64,000 nucleotides of DNA from Ruegeria atlantica (GTDB lineage Bacteria > Pseudomonadota > Alphaproteobacteria > Rhodobacterales > Rhodobacteraceae), in NCBI RefSeq assembly GCF_013033965.1, contig NZ_WQFE01000005.1:124001-188000 (forward strand), written 5' to 3'. Each line of letters opens with the position of its first letter. Within the stretch, counting starts at the first letter, position 1. The notes below the pieces were generated by a model. That model saw only the letters and a list, made by a program, of their open reading frames with translations, ran no database searches and had not been told where the DNA came from. The translations under genes and the position numbers were made by a program. Shown here one piece after another: positions 1 to 8,915 of the stretch.

Positions 1-1651
1 CAGCCGCTCGAGCCCCTACCCCACGGATATCGCCCTGATGGTTGAGGCACCGATCTTCCACGTGAATGGAGACGATCCCGAAGCTGTGACACATGCCGCC
101 AAGGTAGCGACCGAATTTCGTCAGAAGTTCCACAAGGACGTGGTTATCGACATCTTTTGCTATCGCCGGTTTGGTCACAACGAGGGCGATGAGCCCATGT
201 TCACCAATCCGATCATGTACAAGAAGATCAAGACGCATAAGACCACTTTGTCGCTGTACACGGAACGTCTGGTCAAAGACGGTCTGATCCCCGAAGGCGA
301 AATCGAGGACATGAAAGCCGCCTTCCAGGCACATCTGAATGATGAGTTTGAGGCCGGGAAGGACTATAAGCCCAACAAGGCCGACTGGCTGGACGGGCGC
401 TGGTCGCATCTGGACAAGAACAAAGATGAATATGTCCGCGGCGACACTGCGATAAAGCCGGAAACTTTAGCTGAGATTGGCAACGCGTTAACCCACGCGC
501 CCGACGATATTGCGGTACATAAGACAGTCGCGCGTCTGCTGGACCACAAAAAACAGATGTTCGAAAGCGGCAAAGGTTTCGACTGGGCGACGGGTGAGGC
601 TCTGGCATTTGGCTCGTTGCTGACCGAAGGCTATCCGGTACGTTTGTCTGGTCAGGACGCAACGCGCGGGACGTTCAGCCAACGCCACTCGGGGTTCGTG
701 CATCAGGAAACCGAAGAACGGTTTTATCCGCTGAACAACATTCGCGAAGGGCAGTCGAAGTATGAAGTGATCGACTCGATGCTCAGCGAATATGCGGTTC
801 TGGGTTTCGAATACGGGTTTTCGCTGGCAGAACCGAATGCGCTAACCCTTTGGGAAGCGCAGTTTGGTGACTTCGCCAACGGCGCACAGATCATGTTCGA
901 CCAGTTCATCAGCTCGGGCGAAAGCAAGTGGCTGCGCATGTCCGGTCTGGTTTGCCTGTTGCCTCATGGCTTCGAGGGTCAAGGGCCCGAACACTCATCG
1001 GCGCGCCTGGAACGGTTCCTGCAGATGTGTGGCCAGGACAACTGGATCGTGGCCAACTGCACGACACCGGCGAACTATTTCCACATCCTACGCCGTCAGT
1101 TACACCGCACCTTCCGCAAGCCGCTAATTCTGGTGACACCCAAATCGCTGCTGCGTCACAAGCTGGCGGTCAGCAAGGCCGAAGAATTCACCACCGGTTC
1201 AAGCTTCCACCGCGTGTTGTGGGATGATGCGCAACATGGCAACTCAGACACCAAATTGGTCAAGGACGACAAGGTCAAACGCGTGGTGATGTGTTCCGGC
1301 AAGGTCTACTACGACCTGCTGGAAGAACGCGACGCGCGCGGCATCGACGACGTGTACCTCATGCGGATCGAACAGTTCTATCCCTTCCCGGCGCATTCGC
1401 TGATTAACGAGCTTGAGCGCTTTAAGGGGGCCGAAATGATCTGGTGCCAGGAAGAACCCAAGAACCAGGGTGCCTGGACCTTTATCGAACCGAATATTGA
1501 GTGGGTTCTGACCCGCATCGGCGCCAAGCACACAAGGCCGCGTTACGTCGGCCGCGCCACATCGGCTTCGCCCGCAACGGGTCTGGCCAGCCAACACAAA
1601 GCCCAACAAGAAGCGCTGGTGAACGAAGCGCTGAGCATTGAAGGAAAGTAA
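1..1651 (+). CDS. sucA: 2-oxoglutarate dehydrogenase E1 component, C-terminal part
   Basis: Thiamin-diphosphate-dependent E1 subunit of the 2-oxoglutarate dehydrogenase complex, which decarboxylates 2-oxoglutarate in the TCA cycle. The gene is cut by the left edge of the window. The frame is open from base 2 and gives SRSSPYPTDIA upstream of the first in-frame ATG at 38, which matches the E1 core, so 38 is not a real start. About 549 C-terminal residues remain, with transketolase-like motifs such as GTFSQRHSG and HGFEGQGPEHSSARLERFLQ. The stop lies 3 bases before sucB, so the two genes are co-transcribed. Identification is firm by family resemblance and by gene order with sucB and lpdA. Confidence 0.97.
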   Translation, partial: SRSSPYPTDIALMVEAPIFHVNGDDPEAVTHAAKVATEFRQKFHKDVVIDIFCYRRFGHNEGDEPMFTNPIMYKKIKTHKTTLSLYTERLVKDGLIPEGEIEDMKAAFQAHLNDEFEAGKDYKPNKADWLDGRWSHLDKNKDEYVRGDTAIKPETLAEIGNALTHAPDDIAVHKTVARLLDHKKQMFESGKGFDWATGEALAFGSLLTEGYPVRLSGQDATRGTFSQRHSGFVHQETEERFYPLNNIREGQSKYEVIDSMLSEYAVLGFEYGFSLAEPNALTLWEAQFGDFANGAQIMFDQFISSGESKWLRMSGLVCLLPHGFEGQGPEHSSARLERFLQMCGQDNWIVANCTTPANYFHILRRQLHRTFRKPLILVTPKSLLRHKLAVSKAEEFTTGSSFHRVLWDDAQHGNSDTKLVKDDKVKRVVMCSGKVYYDLLEERDARGIDDVYLMRIEQFYPFPAHSLINELERFKGAEMIWCQEEPKNQGAWTFIEPNIEWVLTRIGAKHTRPRYVGRATSASPATGLASQHKAQQEALVNEALSIEGK

Positions 1652-1654
1652 ACG

Positions 1655-3163
1655 ATGACGATTGAAGTTCGTGTTCCCACGCTTGGCGAGTCGGTTACCG
1701 AAGCCACGGTTGCGACATGGTTCAAGAAACCCGGTGACGCTGTAGCCGTTGATGAAATGCTGTGTGAGTTGGAGACCGACAAGGTCACGGTCGAAGTCCC
1801 CTCTCCTGTCGCTGGCGTGATGGGCGAAATTGTCGCCGCCGAAGGCGAAACCGTTGGTGTTGACGCTCTGCTGGCCACCATCGCCGCCGGTGAAGGCGCA
1901 GCCCCGGCCGCTGCACCAGCCCCTGCGGCAGCGGCAGCTCCGGCGGCGTCCAGCGGCAGTGTTGACGTCATGGTGCCGACCTTGGGTGAATCCGTGACCG
2001 AAGCAACTGTTTCGACCTGGTTCAAGCAGGTCGGCGACAGCGTCGCGCAGGACGAAATGCTGTGCGAGTTGGAAACCGACAAAGTCTCGGTCGAGGTTCC
2101 GGCCCCGGCTGCGGGTGTTCTTGCTGAAATCGTAGCACCCGAAGGCGCAACTGTAGACGCGACAGCCAAACTGGCGGTTATCTCAGGCGCGGCAGGAGGT
2201 GCAGCAGCGGCTCCGGCACAAGCGGCGGCAGCCCCGGCTACAACCACAAGTACCGGCAAAGATGTGGCCAATGCGCCGTCGGCTGAAAAGGCGATGGCCG
2301 AAGCTGGCCTGTCCACAGATCAAGTCACCGGCACCGGTCGCGATGGCCGGATCATGAAAGAGGATGTCGCCCGCGCGGCAGCAACAGCTGCAGCCCCGGC
2401 TCCTACAGCGGCCGCTCCTGCCCCGGCACAAGCGCCTCGGGCGCCGGTTGCGGCGCAGGACGCCGCCCGTGAAGAGCGCGTGCGCATGACCCGCCTTCGC
2501 CAGACCATCGCCAAGCGTTTGAAAGATGCGCAAAACACCGCGGCAATCCTGACCACCTTCAACGAGGTGGACATGACCGAGGTGATGGCCCTGCGCAATG
2601 AGTACAAAGAGCTGTTCCAAAAGAAGCACGGCGTGAAACTGGGCTTCATGTCCTTCTTCACCAAGGCTTGCTGCCACGCGCTGAAAGAAGTTCCCGAAGT
2701 CAACGCCGAAATTGATGGCACCGACATCGTCTACAAAAACTTCGTCCACATGGGCGTTGCCGCCGGCACGCCGCAGGGCCTGGTTGTTCCGGTCATCCGT
2801 GATGCAGACAGCATGTCCTTTGCCGCCATCGAAAAAGCCATTGCCGAAAAAGGCAAGCGCGCACGCGACGGCAAACTTTCGATGGCCGAGATGCAGGGCG
2901 GAACCTTCACCATCTCGAACGGCGGCGTCTATGGCTCGCTCATGTCTTCTCCGATCCTGAACCCGCCGCAATCGGGCATTCTGGGCATGCACAAGATCCA
3001 GGACCGTCCGATGGTCATAAATGGTGAGATCAAGATCCGCCCGATGATGTATCTGGCTCTGTCTTATGACCACCGGATTGTCGACGGCAAGGGCGCAGTG
3101 ACGTTCCTTGTACGTGTGAAAGAGGCGCTGGAAGATCCGCGCCGCCTGCTGATGGATCTGTAA
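1655..3163 (+). CDS. sucB: Dihydrolipoyllysine succinyltransferase (E2o) with two lipoyl domains
   Basis: E2 core of the 2-oxoglutarate dehydrogenase complex; it moves the succinyl group from lipoamide to CoA. The 502-residue protein carries two near-identical lipoyl domains, with lipoyl lysines K43 and K143 in ELETDKV contexts. Ala/Pro-rich hinges follow, then a peripheral subunit-binding domain (about 208-241) and the acyltransferase domain with the catalytic DHRIVDG motif (H473, D477). E. coli SucB has one lipoyl domain, so the duplication is notable, although family members with several domains are known. It starts 3 bases after sucA and ends 2 bases before the next gene. Confidence 0.97.
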   Translation: MTIEVRVPTLGESVTEATVATWFKKPGDAVAVDEMLCELETDKVTVEVPSPVAGVMGEIVAAEGETVGVDALLATIAAGEGAAPAAAPAPAAAAAPAASSGSVDVMVPTLGESVTEATVSTWFKQVGDSVAQDEMLCELETDKVSVEVPAPAAGVLAEIVAPEGATVDATAKLAVISGAAGGAAAAPAQAAAAPATTTSTGKDVANAPSAEKAMAEAGLSTDQVTGTGRDGRIMKEDVARAAATAAAPAPTAAAPAPAQAPRAPVAAQDAAREERVRMTRLRQTIAKRLKDAQNTAAILTTFNEVDMTEVMALRNEYKELFQKKHGVKLGFMSFFTKACCHALKEVPEVNAEIDGTDIVYKNFVHMGVAAGTPQGLVVPVIRDADSMSFAAIEKAIAEKGKRARDGKLSMAEMQGGTFTISNGGVYGSLMSSPILNPPQSGILGMHKIQDRPMVINGEIKIRPMMYLALSYDHRIVDGKGAVTFLVRVKEALEDPRRLLMDL

Positions 3164-3165
3164 TC

Positions 3166-3435
3166 ATGGCAACACATGTACTCTGGCAAGCTGACGTGGC
3201 CGATTTCGATGCCTGGCTAAAGGTGTTTCAGGAAGACAAACCGATGAGGGAGGCCGCGGGCATCCGCGACCTCCATATCTGGAAAGACCCGGATCAGAAA
3301 GATCATGCGGTTGCCATGTTCGAAGTGACCGATCTGGAAAAAGCGCAGAACTTCTTCGACTCTGAAGAACTGGCGATGCATCACGAACGCGGTGGTGTGG
3401 CACATATTCAGGTCAAGGTTCTGGAACCTGTCTGA
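3166..3435 (+). CDS. Small conserved protein in the 2-oxoglutarate dehydrogenase operon
   Basis: An 89-residue soluble protein of unknown function. It has no signal peptide or membrane segment. The sequence begins MATHVLWQADVADFDAW and alternates predicted strands and helices with several His and Asp residues; the pattern resembles small dimeric alpha-beta barrel proteins (ABM-like), which is only an inference. It starts 2 bases after the sucB stop, so translation is probably coupled and expression follows the TCA operon. A hairpin 10 bases after its stop may end or attenuate the sucA-sucB transcript before the MAPEG gene and lpdA. Confidence 0.75.
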   Translation: MATHVLWQADVADFDAWLKVFQEDKPMREAAGIRDLHIWKDPDQKDHAVAMFEVTDLEKAQNFFDSEELAMHHERGGVAHIQVKVLEPV

Positions 3436-3445
3436 AGGCATGCGA

Positions 3446-3470
3446 CTGCGCCTCCGCGTCGGGGGCGCAG
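3446..3470 (+). terminator. GC-rich hairpin after the sucB-linked small gene
   Basis: An inverted repeat CTGCGCC / GGCGCAG (3446-3452 and 3464-3470) encloses an 11-base loop in which CC and GG can also pair. No T-run follows, so it may be a weak or Rho-assisted terminator, an attenuator or a 3' mRNA stabiliser rather than a classical intrinsic terminator. Confidence 0.4.
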
Positions 3471-3519
3471 CACGAATGGGTAAGGCGATGACTTTCGACG
3501 GATCAAAGAGAACCAACGG

Positions 3520-3909
3520 ATGACCACTGAACTAACCGTCCTGACCCTTGCCGCGCTACTGTGGGTCGTACAATTCGTGGCCTATCTGGCTGCGGGACAC
3601 GGTAAGATTGACCTTGGCCATGCAGTTGGTCCACGTGATACCCCATTTGACAAGCCTGGCGTTTCGGGACGCCTGCATCGCGCGCTCAGCAACCACACCG
3701 AAGGGTTGGTCTTGTTCGCAATCGCAGCGCTTGTTGTGACGGTTTCGGGCCAATCGAACGGTTTCACAGCCGCCTGTAGCTGGATCTATCTGGTCGCCCG
3801 TATCCTCTATGTCCCGGCCTACGCTTTGGGTTGGACGCCTTGGCGAACCGTGATCTGGCTCGTTGGCCTGTCGGCCAACACTGTAATGTTGCTGGCTGCT
3901 GTCTTTTGA
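3520..3909 (+). CDS. MAPEG family membrane protein
   Basis: A 129-residue integral membrane protein with four hydrophobic segments (roughly residues 5-25, 60-80, 82-100, 110-128). Composition and topology fit the MAPEG family (membrane-associated proteins in eicosanoid and glutathione metabolism); the segment RLHRALSNHTEGL matches the conserved loop after the first helix. Some bacterial members have glutathione transferase or peroxidase activity, but the substrate cannot be read here. It lies between sucB and lpdA on the same strand, 89 bases before lpdA. Confidence 0.85.
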   Translation: MTTELTVLTLAALLWVVQFVAYLAAGHGKIDLGHAVGPRDTPFDKPGVSGRLHRALSNHTEGLVLFAIAALVVTVSGQSNGFTAACSWIYLVARILYVPAYALGWTPWRTVIWLVGLSANTVMLLAAVF

Positions 3910-3998
3910 TTCAGACGCCGGCGTGGATAAAGTAATGGGGAGACGTCCCGGTGTGCAGACAATTGCCGCCATCCCCGTAAACGACAAGGACATGACAC

Positions 3999-5387
3999 AT
4001 GGCAAATTATGACGTTATCGTAATCGGATCGGGCCCCGGCGGCTATGTTTGCGCCATCCGCTGCGCTCAGCTGGGCCTGAAAACCGCATGTGTCGAAGGG
4101 CGCGATACTCTGGGTGGCACGTGCCTGAACGTGGGATGCATCCCCTCGAAGGCGCTGCTGCATGCCAGTCATCAGCTTCACGAGGCCGAGCACAACTTTG
4201 CCAAGATGGGTCTGAAGGGCAAAAGCCCCTCGGTCGATTGGAAACAAATGCAAAGCTACAAGCAGGAAACCATCGACGGTAACACCAAGGGCATCGAGTT
4301 CCTGTTCAAAAAGAATAAGATCGACTGGCTGAAAGGCTGGGGCTCGATCCCTGCAGCCGGTCAGGTCAAAGTGGGTGACGAGCTCCACACCGCCAAGAAC
4401 ATCATCATCGCATCGGGGTCCGAGCCGTCCTCGCTGCCTGGTGTCGAGGTGGACGAAAAGGTTGTCGTGACCTCAACCGGTGCGCTATCGCTGGGCAAGG
4501 TTCCGAAAAAGATGGTTGTGATCGGCGCAGGTGTAATCGGGCTTGAGCTGGGCTCGGTCTATCAGCGTCTGGGCGCTGAGGTGACTGTGATCGAATTCCT
4601 AGACGCGATCACCCCCGGCATGGACCCTGAAGTTCAGAAAACATTCCAGCGCATCCTCAAGAAACAGGGCCTGAAATTTGTCATGGGCGCTGCGGTCCAA
4701 AAAACCGAAGCCACCAAGACCAAAGCCAAGGTGACCTACAAGCTGCGCAAGGATGACAGCGAGCATGTGATCGAGGCGGATACCGTGCTGGTCGCAACCG
4801 GCCGCAAACCGTACTCAGATGGATTGGGTCTTGAAGCTTTGGGCGTTGAAATGACACCGCGCGGTCAGATCAAGGTGGGTGCCGACTGGCAGACAAATGT
4901 GCCGGGTGTTTACGCCATCGGTGACGTGACCGAAGGCCCGATGCTGGCTCATAAGGCTGAAGACGAAGGTATGGCCGCCGCCGAGCAGGTTGCGGGCAAG
5001 CATGGCCACGTGAACTACGGCGTTATCCCCGGTGTGATCTACACATGGCCCGAGGTTGCCAATGTGGGCGAAACCGAAGAGACTCTGAAAGAACAGGGCC
5101 GCGCTTATAAGGTCGGAAAATTCATGTTCATGGGCAACGGCCGCGCCAAGGCGAACTTGATGACAGACGGTTTCGTCAAAATTCTCGCTGACAAAGAGAC
5201 TGATCGCATTCTGGGATGCCATATCATCGGTCCGGGCGCTGGCGACCTGATCCACGAGGTCTGTGTCGCAATGGAATTCGGTGCCTCGGCCGAGGATCTG
5301 GCCCTGACTTGCCACGCCCACCCGACATATTCCGAAGCCGTCCGTGAAGCTGCCTTGGCTTGCGGCGACGGACCAATCCACAGCTGA
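3999..5387 (+). CDS. lpdA: Dihydrolipoyl dehydrogenase (E3)
   Basis: FAD-dependent E3 subunit that reoxidises dihydrolipoamide with NAD+ in the 2-oxoglutarate (and possibly other 2-oxo acid) dehydrogenase complexes. The 462-residue protein has the N-terminal FAD-binding GSGPGG motif, redox-active disulfide C42-C47 in GGTCLNVGC, a second dinucleotide fold GAGVIGLE, the AIGDV segment and the C-terminal catalytic HAHPT motif (H441 with E446). All catalytic residues are present. The start at 3999 is chosen by family alignment; an ATG at 3992 is in another frame. The gene sits downstream of sucA-sucB, as in other Rhodobacteraceae. Confidence 0.97.
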   Translation: MANYDVIVIGSGPGGYVCAIRCAQLGLKTACVEGRDTLGGTCLNVGCIPSKALLHASHQLHEAEHNFAKMGLKGKSPSVDWKQMQSYKQETIDGNTKGIEFLFKKNKIDWLKGWGSIPAAGQVKVGDELHTAKNIIIASGSEPSSLPGVEVDEKVVVTSTGALSLGKVPKKMVVIGAGVIGLELGSVYQRLGAEVTVIEFLDAITPGMDPEVQKTFQRILKKQGLKFVMGAAVQKTEATKTKAKVTYKLRKDDSEHVIEADTVLVATGRKPYSDGLGLEALGVEMTPRGQIKVGADWQTNVPGVYAIGDVTEGPMLAHKAEDEGMAAAEQVAGKHGHVNYGVIPGVIYTWPEVANVGETEETLKEQGRAYKVGKFMFMGNGRAKANLMTDGFVKILADKETDRILGCHIIGPGAGDLIHEVCVAMEFGASAEDLALTCHAHPTYSEAVREAALACGDGPIHS

Positions 5388-5393
5388 TACAAC

Positions 5394-5423
5394 GACCCCG
5401 GCGGCCCTCAGGTGGCCGGGGTC
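5394..5423. terminator. Inverted repeat between convergent lpdA and tetR
   Basis: A perfect 9-bp stem GACCCCGGC / GCCGGGGTC (5394-5402, 5415-5423) with a 12-base loop lies just after the lpdA stop and overlaps the last codons of the convergent TetR gene. It can fold on both transcripts, so it may be a shared bidirectional terminator, although neither side has a strong T-run. Confidence 0.5.
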
Positions 5424-5986
5424 AACCACGCATCCAGATAGATTTCCAACCTGTCTGAAAAGCTCTGCGCCTCGTGCAGAGCGCAAAACTTCAGCGACAT
5501 CGACTGAATAGCAAAAGCCTGAACACCTTCGGCCAGCAGATCGGGGGAAATGTCATGGCGTACTTTTGCGGTTTCCAACCAGCCAGCAACCAGCCGGACA
5601 TAGCGTTCAAAGCAGCGCGCGATGGGCCCAATTTCGGTGATCGCCGTAGCGCCTGAATATCGAATGATCAGATCAAACACATAACGCTCGGACGTCATGA
5701 ACGCGTGGATCGGTTGCAGGGCATCGGCGATTTCGGGGGCCGTGCGGGGAACCGAACCCTGTTCGACCTGATCGAAACAGGCAACCAGCCTTTCACCGAT
5801 AAGCATTTCCATTAGTGCGTCTTTGTCCCGGAAATGCGCGAAAAAGGTCCCCTTGGCGACGCCGGCGGCCTGAACAACATCCTCTACTCGCAAAGCCTGA
5901 TAGCCGTTTCGCTCGATAACGTCCTCGGCGGCCACGATTAATCGTGCGCGGGTTTTGAGTGTTCTTTTTTGAACTGTCTTCTGCAT
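5408..5986 (-). CDS. TetR family transcriptional regulator
   Basis: A 192-residue repressor-type protein. The N-terminal helix-turn-helix covers about residues 10-57 (AAGVAKGTFFAHFRDKDAL), followed by an all-helical ligand-binding domain with no recognisable ligand signature. The ATG at 5986 is preferred because AGGG lies just upstream; an ATG at 6001 has no ribosome binding site and adds five residues. It is divergent from a flavodoxin-like quinone reductase, and three palindromes lie between them, so it probably represses itself and that gene in answer to an electrophile or quinone-like inducer. The regulatory role is inferred. Confidence 0.9.
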   Translation of the reverse strand: MQKTVQKRTLKTRARLIVAAEDVIERNGYQALRVEDVVQAAGVAKGTFFAHFRDKDALMEMLIGERLVACFDQVEQGSVPRTAPEIADALQPIHAFMTSERYVFDLIIRYSGATAITEIGPIARCFERYVRLVAGWLETAKVRHDISPDLLAEGVQAFAIQSMSLKFCALHEAQSFSDRLEIYLDAWLTPAT

Positions 5987-6005
5987 AAGCCCTGTTTGCA
6001 TGTTT

Positions 6006-6072
6006 TTTGACCGCGGTCAAATTTTAATATTGACCATGGTCACTTTATAATTCTAAAAACTGACCATGGTCA
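6006..6072. promoter_or_regulatory. Triple TGACC-N2-GGTCA operator and promoter between tetR and the quinone reductase
   Basis: Three palindromes with identical half-sites lie in the divergent gap: TTTGACCGCGGTCAAA (6006-6021), TGACCATGGTCA (6031-6042) and TGACCATGGTCA (6061-6072). Their centres are 23 and 30 bp apart. A perfect TATAAT (6046-6051) for the rightward gene sits between the second and third, so a bound repressor would cover the promoter. The first lies 20 bases upstream of the tetR start. Size and symmetry fit TetR-family operators. Confidence 0.8.
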
Positions 6073-6089
6073 TTTTTTGGAGATTCCCA

Positions 6090-6683
6090 ATGAAACCCAA
6101 GAAAATTCTCATCCTCGACGGACACCCAGGCGACACCAGCCTGTCGCGCACCTTTGCCGAAACCTATGCCGATGCGGCCCGGAAACAGGGGCACGACGTT
6201 CGAATGATTCACCTTAGTGAATTGCAGTTCGACCACGATTTTGGTCAGGGCAATTATGAAGACTTCAAACCGTTAGAGCCGGTACTTGAAAAGGTCCTGC
6301 AGGACTTCGAGTGGAGCGAGCATCTGGTTTTGACAACGCCAATGTGGTGGGGTGGATTGCCTGCAAAACTGAAAGGTCTGATTGACCGGACTTTTATCCC
6401 CGGACGCACGTTCGATACACGCAATACGACCAGAATCGGATTTCCGGCCCCTATGCTGACCGGACGGACGGCACGTGTCATCCTGACGTCAGACACCCCC
6501 GGCTGGTTCATGCGCCTGATCTATCGCCAGGCCTTGATCCGTCAGGTCCGTGCACAGATTCTGGGATTTGTCGGGTTCAAACCGACCCGATTTACCTATT
6601 TCGCTGGTGCCAGCTATCCCAAACCCGGCAGCGTGGACCGCTGGATAAACAAGGTCGCCAGAATTGGTGCCGCGGCGGCATAA
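6090..6683 (+). CDS. Flavodoxin-fold NAD(P)H-dependent oxidoreductase (quinone reductase type)
   Basis: A 197-residue protein of the Flavodoxin_2 family, related to KefF, MdaB and YwrO: two-electron, FMN- or FAD-dependent quinone reductases. It shows an N-terminal strand and phosphate loop (ILILDGHPGDTSLSRTF) and the family motif TTPMWWGGLPAKLKGLIDR. It lacks signal or membrane segments, so it is cytosolic. The ATG at 6090 is chosen for GGAG about 8 bases upstream; an earlier in-frame ATG at 6066 lies inside an operator. It is controlled from the TetR-flanked promoter and ends exactly where the convergent PPOX gene begins. The substrate is unknown. Confidence 0.88.
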   Translation: MKPKKILILDGHPGDTSLSRTFAETYADAARKQGHDVRMIHLSELQFDHDFGQGNYEDFKPLEPVLEKVLQDFEWSEHLVLTTPMWWGGLPAKLKGLIDRTFIPGRTFDTRNTTRIGFPAPMLTGRTARVILTSDTPGWFMRLIYRQALIRQVRAQILGFVGFKPTRFTYFAGASYPKPGSVDRWINKVARIGAAAA

Positions 6684-7289
6684 TCACCACATGGTTTTCT
6701 CGGCGCGCGCGCCCCATTCCCTATCATAGCGCGCGCCCCATTCCTCACCATCGGATGCTTCAGCCAGAATTTCGCCGACTGTAGGCAAATGGACCGCCTC
6801 GTCACCACTGCGCCATGTGCGCGCGCGCATCAGGGCACGGGCGCATTGCGTGTAAACCTCGGCAATTTCGATGACGATAACTGTAGCAGGACGCTTACCC
6901 TGTTTTTCGAAACGGTCCCTCAACGACTCATCCGAGGTCACTTTGGCCGTTCCGTTCAGCCGGACCACATTGTCAGATCCCGGAACCATGAACATCAAAG
7001 ACACACGCGGATCGCGCACAATGTTTCGCAAACTGTCCAGACGGTTGTTGCCGCGCCAATCCGGCATCGCCAGCGTGTGCGGGTCAAGCTCCAACACGAC
7101 CGGGCCGTCGTCACCACGCGGGCTGCCGTCGACGCCATCGGGGCCGACAGTGCTGAGGATACACAAGCGCGAAGCCATGATCCATTTGCGGTACAGCGGC
7201 GTCAGATGCCGCGCGACTTTGCGCAGTGACGCCGCACCAGCCTTGCCGTACAGCGCTTCGAGCGCTTCGATGTCGTTAACGTACTCCAT
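6684..7289 (-). CDS. Pyridoxamine 5'-phosphate oxidase family FMN-binding protein
   Basis: A 201-residue protein of the PPOX split-barrel superfamily, resembling the MSMEG_1061-like subgroup. Family signs are LCILSTVGPDGVDGSPRGD near residue 45 and MPDWRGNNRLDSLRNIVRDP, which lines the flavin site. Function within the family varies (FMN or F420 reductases, heme-binding proteins), so a vitamin B6 role should not be assumed. The ATG at 7289 is preferred over a TTG at 7298; GGGG lies upstream. The gene overlaps the end of plsC by 14 bases and is last in the ftsE-ftsX-plsC unit. It abuts the convergent quinone reductase with no gap. Confidence 0.85.
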   Translation of the reverse strand: MEYVNDIEALEALYGKAGAASLRKVARHLTPLYRKWIMASRLCILSTVGPDGVDGSPRGDDGPVVLELDPHTLAMPDWRGNNRLDSLRNIVRDPRVSLMFMVPGSDNVVRLNGTAKVTSDESLRDRFEKQGKRPATVIVIEIAEVYTQCARALMRARTWRSGDEAVHLPTVGEILAEASDGEEWGARYDREWGARAEKTMW

Positions 7290-8016
7290 CCGGATCAAAC
7301 CCCACTTCTCGCATCAACGCGTTGGATCGCGTCTCAATAACGTCTTCGAGGCGTCCCAGAAAGACATCCCGTGCGACGCCCGGTTCAATCGGATCAAGAA
7401 AATCGACGATCGCCAGACCGGGTTTTCGCATGACTCCGGTACGCGGCCAGAATACGCCCGCATTTGTTGCGACAGGCACACAAGGAAAACCCAGCCCTTC
7501 ATACAGAACTGCCGTGCCGACCTTGTAGGGTTTCTGAACCCCCGGTGCGACCCGCGTGCCCTGCGGATAAATCACAAGCTGGCCGGGCTCGGAAAACTCT
7601 TTGGACACGTCCTTGACCATCTTGGCAACCGCCGCGCCCTTTTTGCCCCGATCGACTGGAATGCACCCAAGGCGACGGGCGTAAAGGCCGATAACCGGGG
7701 TATACAGCAGTTCCCTCTTCATGATGAACTTACCATGCGGAATGGCGGCGAAGATCATGATGATATCGAGGAAGGACTGGTGCTTGGCACCGATCACGAC
7801 CTCGTCCACGGGAACGTCTCCGCGAACCTCACAGCGAATACCCACCATCCAACCGGCCAACCACATCGTCGAACGCGCATAGGTTTTGCAAGCTTGCAAA
7901 GCGCCGCGTTTGGCAAACAGCGCGTAGGGCGCGAATACAATGCCAAGGATCAGCATCCACACATAAATCACGATCATGAAGATCAAAGAGCGCACCCATT
8001 GAATCGCTGTGGCCAT
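7276..8016 (-). CDS. plsC: 1-acyl-sn-glycerol-3-phosphate acyltransferase (PlsC-like)
   Basis: Membrane-bound lysophosphatidic acid acyltransferase, making phosphatidic acid for phospholipid synthesis. The 246-residue protein begins with a hydrophobic anchor (about 8-38). It carries the catalytic HX4D motif as KHQSFLD, the substrate-binding segment CIPVDRGKKG and the motif YPQGTR in place of the common FPEGTR. Its start overlaps the ftsX stop by one base (TGATG), so it is translationally coupled to the cell-division genes, a common alphaproteobacterial arrangement. A second acyltransferase, plsY, is encoded at 60102. Confidence 0.92.
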   Translation of the reverse strand: MATAIQWVRSLIFMIVIYVWMLILGIVFAPYALFAKRGALQACKTYARSTMWLAGWMVGIRCEVRGDVPVDEVVIGAKHQSFLDIIMIFAAIPHGKFIMKRELLYTPVIGLYARRLGCIPVDRGKKGAAVAKMVKDVSKEFSEPGQLVIYPQGTRVAPGVQKPYKVGTAVLYEGLGFPCVPVATNAGVFWPRTGVMRKPGLAIVDFLDPIEPGVARDVFLGRLEDVIETRSNALMREVGFDPDGVR

Positions 8017-8915
8017 CAGGAAAGCTCCTTCAATTTACGTACGGCGGCTGTCCAGGTGGCCAAGAACGCCACCGCAGCCCCCAGCAGAGGTATCAGCGCA
8101 GGCAACAGCCAGCCAACCCCCTGAAAACCCAATCCAGTTAGAAAACCGCCCTCTTGCGAGGCTTCGGGCAACAGTAGAACGCCCGTCATGCCAACCAGCA
8201 TACCGACCAGCGCGCCAAAGAATGCGCGATAAGTGAACCGCCGTACAAATGCTCTTGCGATGAAACGATCACGGGCACCAATCAGGCGCAGCACTTCGAT
8301 GATCTGTGCGTTGGCCGCCAGCGAGGCATTGGCTGCCAGCGTAATCATCGCCGCCGTTGCACCGCCAATCAGCAGGATAGACACCCAGCCCAACCGCCGC
8401 AACGAGCGTGCCGCCTCGACCAGCGGCTCGCGCCATCGCGAGTGGTCGTCCAGCACGGCTCCGGGCACTTCGGCACCAAGCCGCAAGCGCAATCCCGCCG
8501 CATCAAGCCCCGGTTCGCCCTCGATGATTTCGATCAGTTGTGGCACCGGCAGCGTGTCCAGCGGCAAATCCGGACCGAACCACGGGGACAACAGTGCAAC
8601 CTGTTCCTCCGCGCTCAAGGCACGGGCAGACGCAACGCCGGGGGTTTGCGACAGCACGGTCAGCGCAGCTTCGGTCTGGGCGGCAAGCTGCTCGGCAGGC
8701 GCGTTGATGCGCAAGGTGGCGGCTCCGGCAAGTTCCGATGCCCAACGGTCGGCCAGTCGGCCCGAGGCCAGCGATAATGCAAGTGCGAATACGGCCAAAA
8801 AGGCCATCGCGCCGGAAACGAACAGGGTCAGCTGCGCCGTGTAGCCGGACGGAGGAACAACCCGGTCCGCGCGTTTGTCGCGCGCCAAAAGGCTGCGGAT
8901 GGTATCTTTGCTCAT
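8016..8915 (-). CDS. ftsX: Cell division protein FtsX (ABC transporter permease)
   Basis: Permease partner of FtsE. The FtsEX complex sits at the division septum and activates periplasmic murein hydrolases or their activators. The 299-residue protein has the FtsX layout: a cytosolic N-terminus, a transmembrane helix near 28-52, a periplasmic domain (about 55-165) and three C-terminal transmembrane helices (about 172-200, 228-252, 262-288). It is more divergent than ftsE, as is usual. The start overlaps the ftsE stop by four bases (ATGA). Confidence 0.92.
   Translation of the reverse strand: MSKDTIRSLLARDKRADRVVPPSGYTAQLTLFVSGAMAFLAVFALALSLASGRLADRWASELAGAATLRINAPAEQLAAQTEAALTVLSQTPGVASARALSAEEQVALLSPWFGPDLPLDTLPVPQLIEIIEGEPGLDAAGLRLRLGAEVPGAVLDDHSRWREPLVEAARSLRRLGWVSILLIGGATAAMITLAANASLAANAQIIEVLRLIGARDRFIARAFVRRFTYRAFFGALVGMLVGMTGVLLLPEASQEGGFLTGLGFQGVGWLLPALIPLLGAAVAFLATWTAAVRKLKELS

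Noticed and set aside
1880-2260. Internal DNA repeat in sucB that could be an assembly artefact or mobile repeat
   Set aside because: The repeat corresponds to two lipoyl domains with divergent codons and an intact frame, so it is a real protein duplication.
6871-8124. 417-residue plus-strand frame opposite the PPOX, plsC and part of ftsX genes
   Set aside because: It spans three genes with clear protein families on the other strand and has no ribosome binding site or recognisable motif.
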